A stretch of DNA of 64,000 bases, taken from positions 612,386-676,385 of the forward strand of contig NZ_HE978638.1 in NCBI RefSeq assembly GCF_000312105.1. Direction: 5' to 3'. The translations under genes were made by a program, and so were the position numbers. Below are positions 1 to 6,235 of this stretch, piece after piece (position 1 is the stretch's first letter; each line of letters begins with the position of its first letter). A model generated the notes under the pieces. That model saw only the letters and a list, made by a program, of their open reading frames with translations, was not told where the DNA came from and made no database searches. Origin of the DNA: Aeromicrobium massiliense JC14. Its GTDB lineage: Bacteria; Actinomycetota; Actinomycetes; Propionibacteriales; Nocardioidaceae.

Positions 1-137
1 GCGCGGACGTTGAGCGGGTTGTCGTCCTTCTTGGCCTGCTCGTTGGCGTTGAGCGGCTCGCGGTAGCCGAGCGCCCACTGGCCCTCGCCGCGCTTGGGGC
101 GGGGGCGTCGCGGGGTGGTGGTCGGTGCCGGTGCCAT
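1..137 (-). CDS. ferredoxin-dependent nitrite/sulfite reductase, N-terminal fragment
   Basis: Only the first 45 codons are in the window; the gene runs off the left edge. After a Pro/Arg-rich start the peptide reads GEGQWALGYREPLNANEQ and then KKDDNPLNVR, which is the N-terminal signature of actinobacterial siroheme nitrite/sulfite reductases. These enzymes use ferredoxin to reduce sulfite to sulfide (or nitrite to ammonia) in the cytoplasm. The catalytic siroheme/4Fe-4S cysteines lie outside the window. The ATG follows a GAGGA ribosome site by a few bases. A Cys-containing leader peptide 93 bases upstream favours an assimilatory sulfite role over nitrite. Confidence 0.85.
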   Translation of the reverse strand, partial: MAPAPTTTPRRPRPKRGEGQWALGYREPLNANEQAKKDDNPLNVR

Positions 138-230
138 GAGTCCTCGTCAGGTCGGGGCACACGGCACGGGCGGGACGCGGTGGTCGGGCTCGGCCGCGCG
201 CCGGAAGCAGTGCAGGGGGTCGCGCGGGAC

Positions 231-311
231 TCAGCGACACATCATGCTGCGGGAACGACCGAGGTCCACGTGGAGTCGCTCCACGAGGTGGGTCGTCGTC
301 GCGTTCAGCAT
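231..311 (-). CDS. putative cysteine-responsive leader peptide (upstream ORF)
   Basis: This is a 26-codon ORF upstream of the nitrite/sulfite reductase on the same strand. Its second half reads ERLHVDLGRSRSMMCR, which matches the pattern L-x-x-R-x-HVDL-x-R-x-x-S-x-x-C-R of the leader peptides found before sulfur-assimilation genes in Actinobacteria. In mycobacteria such Cys-containing upstream ORFs have been reported to respond to cysteine supply through translation. The Cys is the penultimate codon. No Shine-Dalgarno is visible at the ATG; an internal GTG (codon 10) would give a 17-residue version. The 93 bases between its stop and the reductase start are GC-rich and could fold over the reductase ribosome site. 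Confidence 0.75.
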   Translation of the reverse strand: MLNATTTHLVERLHVDLGRSRSMMCR

Positions 312-354
312 GGGTAGGAGTCTGGCGCGGGCACTCCGCCGGGCACAAACCCAG

Positions 355-382
355 ATATCACGATGTGGGACGAGTGCCCACA
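355..382 (-). promoter_or_regulatory. possible promoter/operator of the leader peptide–reductase transcript
   Basis: On the minus strand a TGATAT -10-like hexamer (355–360) is preceded by a perfect 6-7-6 inverted repeat, TGTGGG/CCCACA (364–382), over the -35 zone. A start near 348 would give about 37 bases of leader before the upstream ORF. The palindrome could be a regulator site; no known consensus is claimed. Confidence 0.3.
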
Positions 383-443
383 CTGTGAGATGCGTCGACC
401 GGCGAGCCCGGGATTCCAGGGTTCTGCGTCCGAGAAGAACAGT

Positions 444-500
444 GGGGCGGTGAGTGATCCACGATCCCCGGGGGTCCTGTCGTGGATCACTCACCGCCCC
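444..500. terminator. long perfect hairpin, probable terminator after the AidB-like gene
   Basis: Two 21-base arms (444–464 and 480–500) are exact reverse complements around a 15-base GC-rich loop; the arm core is GTGAGTGATCCACGA. It lies 15 bases after the stop of the acyl-CoA dehydrogenase gene and before the reductase promoter region. There is no T-tract, so it would be a strong hairpin without a run of U. Confidence 0.6.
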
Positions 501-514
501 GCGAGGGTCGTTCG

Positions 515-2155
515 TCAGGCCTGCGGCATCGCCCGCTCGGCCACGTGCTTGAGGTCGAGCCCCGCCGGCAGGGTGCCGAGGACGCCGCTCCAGTCGCCGC
601 CCAGGCGGGAGGCGCAGAACGCGTCGGCGACGTGCGGGTCGCCGTCCTGGAGCAGCAGAGCGGCCTGCAGGCACACCGCCATGCGCGAGGCGATGCGGCG
701 GGCGCGCGTCTCGGCGTCCTCGAGCGTGGCGAGCTCGGTGAGGACGTCCTCGACCGCGGCGTCGAGCCGGCGGTCGGCGCCGCGCACCGCGCCGACCTCG
801 GTGATCCACGCGTCGAGCGACTCCGGCTCGCGGGTGAGGGCGCGCAGCACGTCGAGGGCGTTGACGTTGCCGCTGCCCTCCCAGATGGAGTTGAGCGGCG
901 ACTCGCGGAACAGCAGCGGCATGCCGGACTCCTCGACGTAGCCGTTGCCGCCCAGGCACTCGAGTGCCTCGGCCACCATGAACGGCGTCCGCTTGCACAC
1001 CCAGAACTTCGCCAGGGCCGAGCCGATGCGGCGCAGCGCCTGCTCGTGGGCGTCGTGCGGGCGGTCCGACGCCGCAGCGAGCCGCAGGCCGATGCGGGTG
1101 GCCGCCTCGCTCTCGACGGCGAGGTCGGCCAGGACGTTGATCATCGCCGGCTGGTCGGCGAGCGTGCGGCCGAACGCGGCCCGGTGCGACGTGTGCCAGG
1201 CCGCCTCGGCGAGCGCCTTGCGCATGAGGCCGGCCGAGCCGAGCACGCAGTCGATGCGGGTGGCCGACACCATGTCGATGATCGTGCGGATGCCGCGTCC
1301 CTCGTCGCCGAGCCGCTGCGCCCACGCGCCGTCCAGCTCGAGCTCGGAGGACGCGTTCGAGCGGTTGCCGAGCTTGTCCTTGAGCCGGACGATCGAGATC
1401 GCGTTGCGCGAGCCGTCGGGCAGGACCCGCGGCACGACGAAGCAGCTGATGCCGTCCGGGGCCTGCGCGAGCACGAGGAACACGTCGTTCATGGGCGCCG
1501 ACGTGAACCACTTGTGCCCGTGCAGCAGGTACTCGCCGTGGACGTCCGTCGGCGTCGCGGTCGTGACGTTGGTACGCAGGTCCGAGCCGCCCTGCTTCTC
1601 GGTCATGCCCATGCCGGCGAGCAGTCCCGCCTTCTCGCTCGGCGCACGCAGCCCGAAGTCGTAGCTCGTGGAGGCCAGGCCCGGCGTCCACTGCTTGGCG
1701 ATCGCGTCGTCGGCGCGCAGCGCGGGGACGACGGCGTACGTCATGGTGATCGGGCACATGTGGCCCTGCTCGACCTGGCCCCAGGTGACGAAGCCGGCGG
1801 CGCGCTGCAGGTGGGCGACCGGGCTGGTGGACGTCCACGGGGCGGCGGTCAGGCCGAAGCCGACGCCGTGCTCCATGAGCCAGTGCCAGGACGGGTGGAA
1901 CGCCACCTCGTCGACCCGGTTGCCGTAGCGGTCGACGGTGTGCAGGACCGGCTCGTTCTCGTTGGCCAGGTGCCAGTGCTCGCGGGCCTCCAGCGAGCCG
2001 GCCAGGCGTCCGACCGGGTCCAGGTAGCCGTGGACGTCCGCCGCGTGGTCGCCGGCGTAGGCGTCGACGGCGTCGACGAGGGCGAGGTCGCCGGCCGCCG
2101 CGTGATGGACGAGCGGCGTGGCCTGGTTCTGGGGTGCGCGCTGACGGGGATCCAT
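515..2155 (-). CDS. AidB-like acyl-CoA dehydrogenase family protein
   Basis: This 546-residue flavoprotein is close in length to E. coli AidB (541). It carries the AidB/acyl-CoA dehydrogenase flavin motif GMGMTEKQGGSDLRTN (residues 181–196), a middle beta domain with HGHKWFTSA, and the C-terminal helical motif ECLGGNGYVEESGMP. AidB belongs to the adaptive response to alkylating agents; its isovaleryl-CoA dehydrogenase activity is weak and it binds DNA. Whether this protein works on DNA damage or on fatty or branched acyl-CoA cannot be told from sequence. The reading frame stays open upstream, but the ATG at 2155 sits 7 bases after a TACGGT -10 element, which suggests a leaderless transcript divergent from the YihY-like gene. 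Confidence 0.85.
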   Translation of the reverse strand: MDPRQRAPQNQATPLVHHAAAGDLALVDAVDAYAGDHAADVHGYLDPVGRLAGSLEAREHWHLANENEPVLHTVDRYGNRVDEVAFHPSWHWLMEHGVGFGLTAAPWTSTSPVAHLQRAAGFVTWGQVEQGHMCPITMTYAVVPALRADDAIAKQWTPGLASTSYDFGLRAPSEKAGLLAGMGMTEKQGGSDLRTNVTTATPTDVHGEYLLHGHKWFTSAPMNDVFLVLAQAPDGISCFVVPRVLPDGSRNAISIVRLKDKLGNRSNASSELELDGAWAQRLGDEGRGIRTIIDMVSATRIDCVLGSAGLMRKALAEAAWHTSHRAAFGRTLADQPAMINVLADLAVESEAATRIGLRLAAASDRPHDAHEQALRRIGSALAKFWVCKRTPFMVAEALECLGGNGYVEESGMPLLFRESPLNSIWEGSGNVNALDVLRALTREPESLDAWITEVGAVRGADRRLDAAVEDVLTELATLEDAETRARRIASRMAVCLQAALLLQDGDPHVADAFCASRLGGDWSGVLGTLPAGLDLKHVAERAMPQA

Positions 2156-2160
2156 GCCGT

Positions 2161-2167
2161 TACCGTA
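2161..2167. promoter_or_regulatory. shared bidirectional -10 element for two divergent leaderless genes
   Basis: The heptamer TACCGTA reads TACCGT on the plus strand (2161–2166) and TACGGT on the minus strand (2167–2162). The plus-strand ATG is 8 bases after its last T and the minus-strand ATG is 7 bases after its own. The two start codons are separated by only 18 bases, so both mRNAs should begin at or next to their start codons. Confidence 0.6.
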
Positions 2168-2173
2168 GGCGCC

Positions 2174-3106
2174 ATGGTGGCCGACCCGGTAGGCGCGCGC
2201 CTGCGTCGGGTCGTGACGCAGACGGTCGCGGCGTGCCTGCGCTACCGGGTCACCGGCCTGGCCGCCGAGGCCGCCTTCTTCGCCATCCTGTCGCTGCCCC
2301 CGCTGGTCTTCGGGCTCGCCGGCACGATCGGCTACGTCGCCGAGCAGTACGACGTCGCGCAGGTCGACGTGCTCAAGGACCGCGTGCTCGACATCGCGTC
2401 CCGAGCGCTCACCGACAGCACCGTCGACGCCGTCATCGCGCCCACGCTGGACGACGTGCTGTCCGGCGGTCGCATCGACGTGGTCTCGATCGGCTTCGTG
2501 CTCGCGCTGTGGTCGGGCTCGCGGGCCCTGAACGTCTTCCTCGACACCATCTCGATCATGTACGGCCGGGGAGGGGAGCGCGGCATCATCGCGACCCGGG
2601 CGCTGTCGTTCGCCCTGTACCTGGTCGCGCTGGTGATCGGCATCGTCCTCGTGCCGCTCGTGCTGGCCGGCCCCGACGTCGTGCGCGACGTGGTGCCCGA
2701 GGACGTGGCGTTCCTGCGCGAGCTCTACTGGCCGACCGTGCTCGTGGTGTCGACGGGCTTCATGGCCACGCTCTACCACGTGGCCGTGCCCGGACGCTCG
2801 TCCTGGTTCACCGGCATGCCGGGCGCCGCGTTCACCCTCGTCATGTGGGTGCTCGGCAGCATGTTCGTGCGCTGGATCCTGGGCTACACCAGCGGCGGCT
2901 GGTCGATCTACGGCCCGCTGGCCGCGCCGATCGCGGTGCTGCTGTGGCTGTACGTGCTGGCCTTCTCGATCCTGATCGGCGCGGCGCTCAACGCCGCGGT
3001 GAACCGCGAGCGGAGCGCCGCGCCGGTGGCCGAAGGGCCGGGCTGGATCAGCGCAGCACGACGCGCAGGCGGAGCTGCTCTCGGTCGCCGTCGCGCTCGC
3101 CCGTGA
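2174..3106 (+). CDS. YihY/BrkB family inner-membrane protein
   Basis: The 310-residue polytopic protein has about six hydrophobic segments. The first follows the N-terminal motif RYRVTGLAAEAAFFAILSLP, and a typical YihY C-terminal block contains GGWSIYGPLAAPIAVLLWLY followed by a last transmembrane helix. YihY/BrkB proteins are cytoplasmic-membrane proteins of unsettled function; the old RNase BN assignment was wrong. The ATG at 2174 fits the divergent leaderless promoter. The last 59 bases overlap the end of the convergent DUF3352 gene. A second, more divergent family member lies at 22332–23243. Confidence 0.85.
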   Translation: MVADPVGARLRRVVTQTVAACLRYRVTGLAAEAAFFAILSLPPLVFGLAGTIGYVAEQYDVAQVDVLKDRVLDIASRALTDSTVDAVIAPTLDDVLSGGRIDVVSIGFVLALWSGSRALNVFLDTISIMYGRGGERGIIATRALSFALYLVALVIGIVLVPLVLAGPDVVRDVVPEDVAFLRELYWPTVLVVSTGFMATLYHVAVPGRSSWFTGMPGAAFTLVMWVLGSMFVRWILGYTSGGWSIYGPLAAPIAVLLWLYVLAFSILIGAALNAAVNRERSAAPVAEGPGWISAARRAGGAALGRRRARP

Positions 3107-4655
3107 GCAGGGCGTGGTCGATCGCACCCAGCTCGCCCGCGTCGTCCGCGTCCTCGCCGAGCAGGGCGCGGACGTCCACGACGCCCAGCATCGTGAGGTC
3201 GTCGAGGTCACCCTCGACGTGCTCGAGCAGGCGCGACCCGGTGAGCGGCTCGTCGACGTCGGTGGAGCCGCCCGGCATCGCGAAGCGCACGAAGCCGTCG
3301 CCGGCGTCCGCGGTCTCGGGCTCGAACGCCTCCGGCGCCGTGAGGTCGCCCAGGTCCTCGGCGATCATGTCGTCCGTGGCGTAGGCCGACTGGGGCGGCG
3401 TGCACTTCTCGAAGTCGTCCACGCTGGTGGCGGTCTCGAGGCACCGCTCGAACTCCGCGTCGAGCTCCGGGCCGCTGTGCTCGCCCTCCATCACGATGCT
3501 GCTGTCCGTGTCCATCGAGGGCCCCATGGCGAAGCCGCTGGTGAACAGCGAGACGAGCGACGAGACTTCGGTGACGCCCGCCCGCACGTCCTTCTCGGCA
3601 GCCTTGACCGCGCCGGTGAACGTCCCGTCGCCGTCGACGGCGACGCCCAGGGGCTCGGACAGCAGCTTCACGAACGACACCATCCCGGCCTTCTCGGCCT
3701 CGGCCAGGTCGGCCGCGGCCGGCGTCCCGCCGGGGGAGGCCAGCACGCCGACGGCGTCGGCGGGCAGCTTGCCGAGCACGTCGGCGACGGACGCCTCGGG
3801 CTCGGGCGCGTCGTCGGCGACCGGCATGGTGGCGAACAGCTCCAGGGACTCGTCGGACGCGCGCACGGTCGCGGCGATCCGGCCGTCGGCTCCGGTGGCG
3901 TCGACACCCAGGTCCTCGGCCGCGGACGCCGCCGCCTCCATGTCGGCCCAGGCGGTCGCGACGCCCTCGTCGCCGAGCGCGTCGACGTCGTCGCGGAAGT
4001 CGTCGGCGTCGGCCAGCGACTCGAATCCGTCCGTGCCGGGCAGGGCGGGCAGCGCGCCGTCGGTGGCGACCAGCCATCCGCCGTCCTGGTCGAGATAGGT
4101 CGCAGCGACGGTGGTGTCGTCACCGCAGTCGGTGCCGTCCTTGCCGAGCTTGTCGGCGAGCTCCTTCGCGGCGCGCTCGTCGTCGACCGACGCGTACACC
4201 GCGACGGTGACCGGCTCGTCCTTGCCCTTGGTCGGAAGGGCGACGATCGCGGCGCGGTCGCCGGCCCAGTCGCCGTCGGCCAGCGAGACGTCGTCGCAGG
4301 TGAGCTCCTCCAGGAGCGTGTCGACGCTGAGCACGTCGGCGTCGACGACGCCGGCCTCACCGCCCTCGCGCTCCAGGCGCTTCAAGAGGTCGTCCAGCGC
4401 GAGCTTCTGGGACGCGCTGGGGTCGAGGTTCACCGCGGCGAAGCCGAGCGCGTCCGACGGCACGAGGGCCGCCATCGCGGAGGCGTCGGAGCCGGTCAGG
4501 CGCGAGGCGGCGTACACGCCACCGGCGGCGATGGCGCCGATCGCCGCCACGGCCAGGCCGATGGCGAGCGGCTTGCGCACGCCGCGGCGCGCGGGCGGCT
4601 CGGCCGGACCCTGGTCGGCGGGCGTCGGGTCGGGGCTCGTGGCGTCGTCGATCAC
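3048..4655 (-). CDS. DUF3352 domain-containing membrane-anchored protein
   Basis: The 535-residue protein has a Pro-rich cytoplasmic tail, one transmembrane segment at about residues 29–50 (RKPLAIGLAVAAIGAIAAGG), and a large acidic extracellular domain of the DUF3352 type starting at LVPSDALGFAAVNLDPSASQ. DUF3352 proteins are common in actinobacteria; their function is unknown. Cysteines near TCDDVS, TDCGDD and ERCLETATSVDDFEKCTPP could form disulfides outside the cell. The start codon is GTG. The 3' end overlaps the convergent YihY gene by 59 bases, so the last 19 codons of both genes are read antisense to each other. Confidence 0.8.
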   Translation of the reverse strand: MIDDATSPDPTPADQGPAEPPARRGVRKPLAIGLAVAAIGAIAAGGVYAASRLTGSDASAMAALVPSDALGFAAVNLDPSASQKLALDDLLKRLEREGGEAGVVDADVLSVDTLLEELTCDDVSLADGDWAGDRAAIVALPTKGKDEPVTVAVYASVDDERAAKELADKLGKDGTDCGDDTTVAATYLDQDGGWLVATDGALPALPGTDGFESLADADDFRDDVDALGDEGVATAWADMEAAASAAEDLGVDATGADGRIAATVRASDESLELFATMPVADDAPEPEASVADVLGKLPADAVGVLASPGGTPAAADLAEAEKAGMVSFVKLLSEPLGVAVDGDGTFTGAVKAAEKDVRAGVTEVSSLVSLFTSGFAMGPSMDTDSSIVMEGEHSGPELDAEFERCLETATSVDDFEKCTPPQSAYATDDMIAEDLGDLTAPEAFEPETADAGDGFVRFAMPGGSTDVDEPLTGSRLLEHVEGDLDDLTMLGVVDVRALLGEDADDAGELGAIDHALLTGERDGDREQLRLRVVLR

Positions 4656-4721
4656 CGGTCAAGGATGGCCGATCGCGCCCCTCGACGGTTGGGATTCGGC
4701 CGATCTGGGCACGGGTCACAC

Positions 4722-4883
4722 ATGAGCGAAGCCCCCGCACCCGACTACGTTCCCGAGCCCGACAAGACCCCGGACCCGGCGGTCGAGCCCGACCCCGGCA
4801 GCACCACCGTGCCCGGTCCACTGACCGAGGAGCCCGAGGACTTCCCCGAGGCCGACCGGCCGCACCGAGAGGAGCAGCGATGA
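4722..4883 (+). CDS. tiny acidic Pro-rich disordered protein (cassette 1, first gene)
   Basis: This 53-residue protein is almost only Pro, Glu, Asp, Ala and Thr, with no Cys, no hydrophobic core and no signal peptide, so it should be intrinsically disordered. It contains the motif EPEDFPEADRP. The first gene of the second cassette (29799–29942) has DPESFPDAEPS at a comparable spot, so [ED]PE[DS]FP[ED]A is a shared element. It overlaps the next small gene by 4 bases (ATGA), which argues for real translation and coupling. Function unknown. Confidence 0.6.
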   Translation: MSEAPAPDYVPEPDKTPDPAVEPDPGSTTVPGPLTEEPEDFPEADRPHREEQR

Positions 4884-5017
4884 CCACCATCCCGATGCAC
4901 CCGGACGGACCCGTCCCGGGCTCGCCCACGGGCCCGCAGGAGCCGACGCCGGTCGGCCCGGAGGACCCGATCTCCACGCCCGAGCCGCCGGCCGCCGAGC
5001 CGGACGAGACGCGCTAG
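4880..5017 (+). CDS. tiny Pro-rich disordered protein (cassette 1, second gene)
   Basis: This is a 45-residue protein whose ATG overlaps the stop of the preceding small gene (ATGA) and whose own TAG shares a base with the GTG of the reductase gene that follows. The N-terminus reads TIPMHPDGPVPGS; the second gene of the other cassette has EPIHPDDGSV, so an I-x(0,1)-HPD element is shared. The rest is Pro, Gly, Glu and Ser. An AGGAGCAG ribosome site lies just upstream. Function unknown. Confidence 0.55.
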   Translation: MTTIPMHPDGPVPGSPTGPQEPTPVGPEDPISTPEPPAAEPDETR

Positions 5018-6114
5018 TGGCGCCGGAGAGTCCTGACGCACCATCGACGACGCCGGGCCGGGCCCTGGTCGTCGGAGCGACCGGGATCGTCGGACAGGCC
5101 GTCGCGCGCCGGCTCGTCGCCGAGGGCTGGGAGACCTACGGCCTCTCGCGCAGCGGGTCGAGCCCGCACCCGGACGTGATCCCGGTCAAGGCGGACCTCG
5201 GCGACCCGGCGGGACTCGTCACCGCGCTCGCCGACGTGGCCCCGCAGCTCGTGACGATCACGGCCTGGACCCGGATGGAGACCGAGGCCGAGAACATCCG
5301 GGTCAACGGGGGAGCGGTGCGCGACCTGCTGGCGGCCCTGTCGCCGGCGAGGTCGGTCGAGCACGTCGCCCTCATGACCGGGCTCAAGCACTACCTCGGT
5401 CCGTTCGAGGCCTACGGCCAAGGGACGATGCCCGACACCCCGTTCCGCGAGGACGAGGAACGACTGCCGTACCCGAACTTCTACTACGCGCAGGAGGACG
5501 AGCTCTTCGCCGCGGCCGAGCGCGACGGGTTCACCTGGAGCGTCCACCGCTCGCACACGGTGCTCGGGTTCGCCACGGGCAACGCGATGAACATGGTCGC
5601 CACGCTGTGCGCCTACGCCTCGATCTGCCGCGAGCTGGACCGGCCGTTCGTCTTCCCCGGCCCCGAGCGGCAGTGGAGCTCGTTGACGGACGTGACCGAC
5701 GCGGACCTGCTGGCCGAGCAGATGATCTGGGCGGCACGGACGCCGGCGGGTCGGAACGAGGCTTTCAACACGGTCGACGGCGACGTCTTCCGGTGGCGCT
5801 GGCTGTGGCCGCAGATCGCGGCGTGGTTCGGCCTGGAGTGGGAGGGCTACGCCGACGCGCCTCGCCCGCTCGAGCAGTCGATGGCCGGCATGGAGTCGGC
5901 GTGGCGAGACCTGGCGGCCAAGCACGACCTGGTCGAGCCTGACCTGTCCCGCGTGGCGTCCTGGTGGCACACCGACGCCGATCTCGGCCGTGAGATCGAG
6001 GTCGTCACCGACATGAACAAGAGTCGCGCCGCGGGCTTCACGGCCACCCGTGACAGCCGGGCGGCGTTCCTGCAGTACGCCCAGCAGTACCGCGACGCCC
6101 GCATCATCCCCTGA
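5017..6114 (+). CDS. SDR-type NAD(P)H-dependent reductase of the PRISE (progesterone 5-beta-reductase/iridoid synthase-like) family
   Basis: The 365-residue protein begins with a Rossmann nucleotide loop, VVGATGIVGQAV. It carries the two family marks of PRISE reductases: TGLKHYLGPFEAYG with the active-site Lys, and PNFYYAQEDELF in place of the usual YxxxK. Plant members reduce enones such as progesterone or 8-oxogeranial; bacterial members have little-known substrates. The FPGPERQW and VDGDVFRWRWLWPQIA segments are also typical of the family. The GTG start overlaps the previous stop by one base, so it is probably co-transcribed with the two tiny proteins. Substrate cannot be inferred. Confidence 0.85.
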   Translation: MAPESPDAPSTTPGRALVVGATGIVGQAVARRLVAEGWETYGLSRSGSSPHPDVIPVKADLGDPAGLVTALADVAPQLVTITAWTRMETEAENIRVNGGAVRDLLAALSPARSVEHVALMTGLKHYLGPFEAYGQGTMPDTPFREDEERLPYPNFYYAQEDELFAAAERDGFTWSVHRSHTVLGFATGNAMNMVATLCAYASICRELDRPFVFPGPERQWSSLTDVTDADLLAEQMIWAARTPAGRNEAFNTVDGDVFRWRWLWPQIAAWFGLEWEGYADAPRPLEQSMAGMESAWRDLAAKHDLVEPDLSRVASWWHTDADLGREIEVVTDMNKSRAAGFTATRDSRAAFLQYAQQYRDARIIP

Positions 6115-6129
6115 GTGCGCCCCATGGAG

Positions 6130-6158
6130 GAAGCCCCGGAGCGATGCTCCGGGGCTTC
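6130..6158. terminator. bidirectional hairpin terminator, copy A
   Basis: A perfect 13-base-pair stem (GAAGCCCCGGAGC and its complement) closes a 3-base loop, followed by TTCG. It lies between the convergent reductase and arylsulfatase genes and could end both transcripts. The same 29 bases occur exactly at 8750–8778. Confidence 0.75.
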
Positions 6159-6174
6159 TTCGCTCTGGCGGAAC

Positions 6175-6209
6175 GGCCCAGCCGTGGACCCTCGACCGAG
6201 CGGACGACG
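6175..6209. repeat. imperfect direct repeat of the tRNA-Gly 3' end and its flank (left copy)
   Basis: These 35 bases match 8974–9007 with two substitutions and one extra base. The shared core GCCGTGGACCCTC is followed by CCGAGCGGACGACG. In the right copy the last ten bases are the 3' end of the tRNA-Gly gene. Together with the duplicated hairpin this frames the arylsulfatase gene. Confidence 0.6.
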
Positions 6210-6235
6210 ACGTCCGGGTCACGCCGCCGCGGGGA

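Noticed and set aside
94-453. Plus-strand frame of 119 codons over the reductase leader region
   Set aside because: It is antisense to the reductase and leader peptide, Arg-rich and without a ribosome site.
482-2173. N-terminal extension of the YihY-like gene, and the matching extension of the AidB-like gene up to 3211
   Set aside because: Each extension is antisense to the neighbouring gene and unlike the family; the shared -10 element fixes starts at 2174 and 2155.
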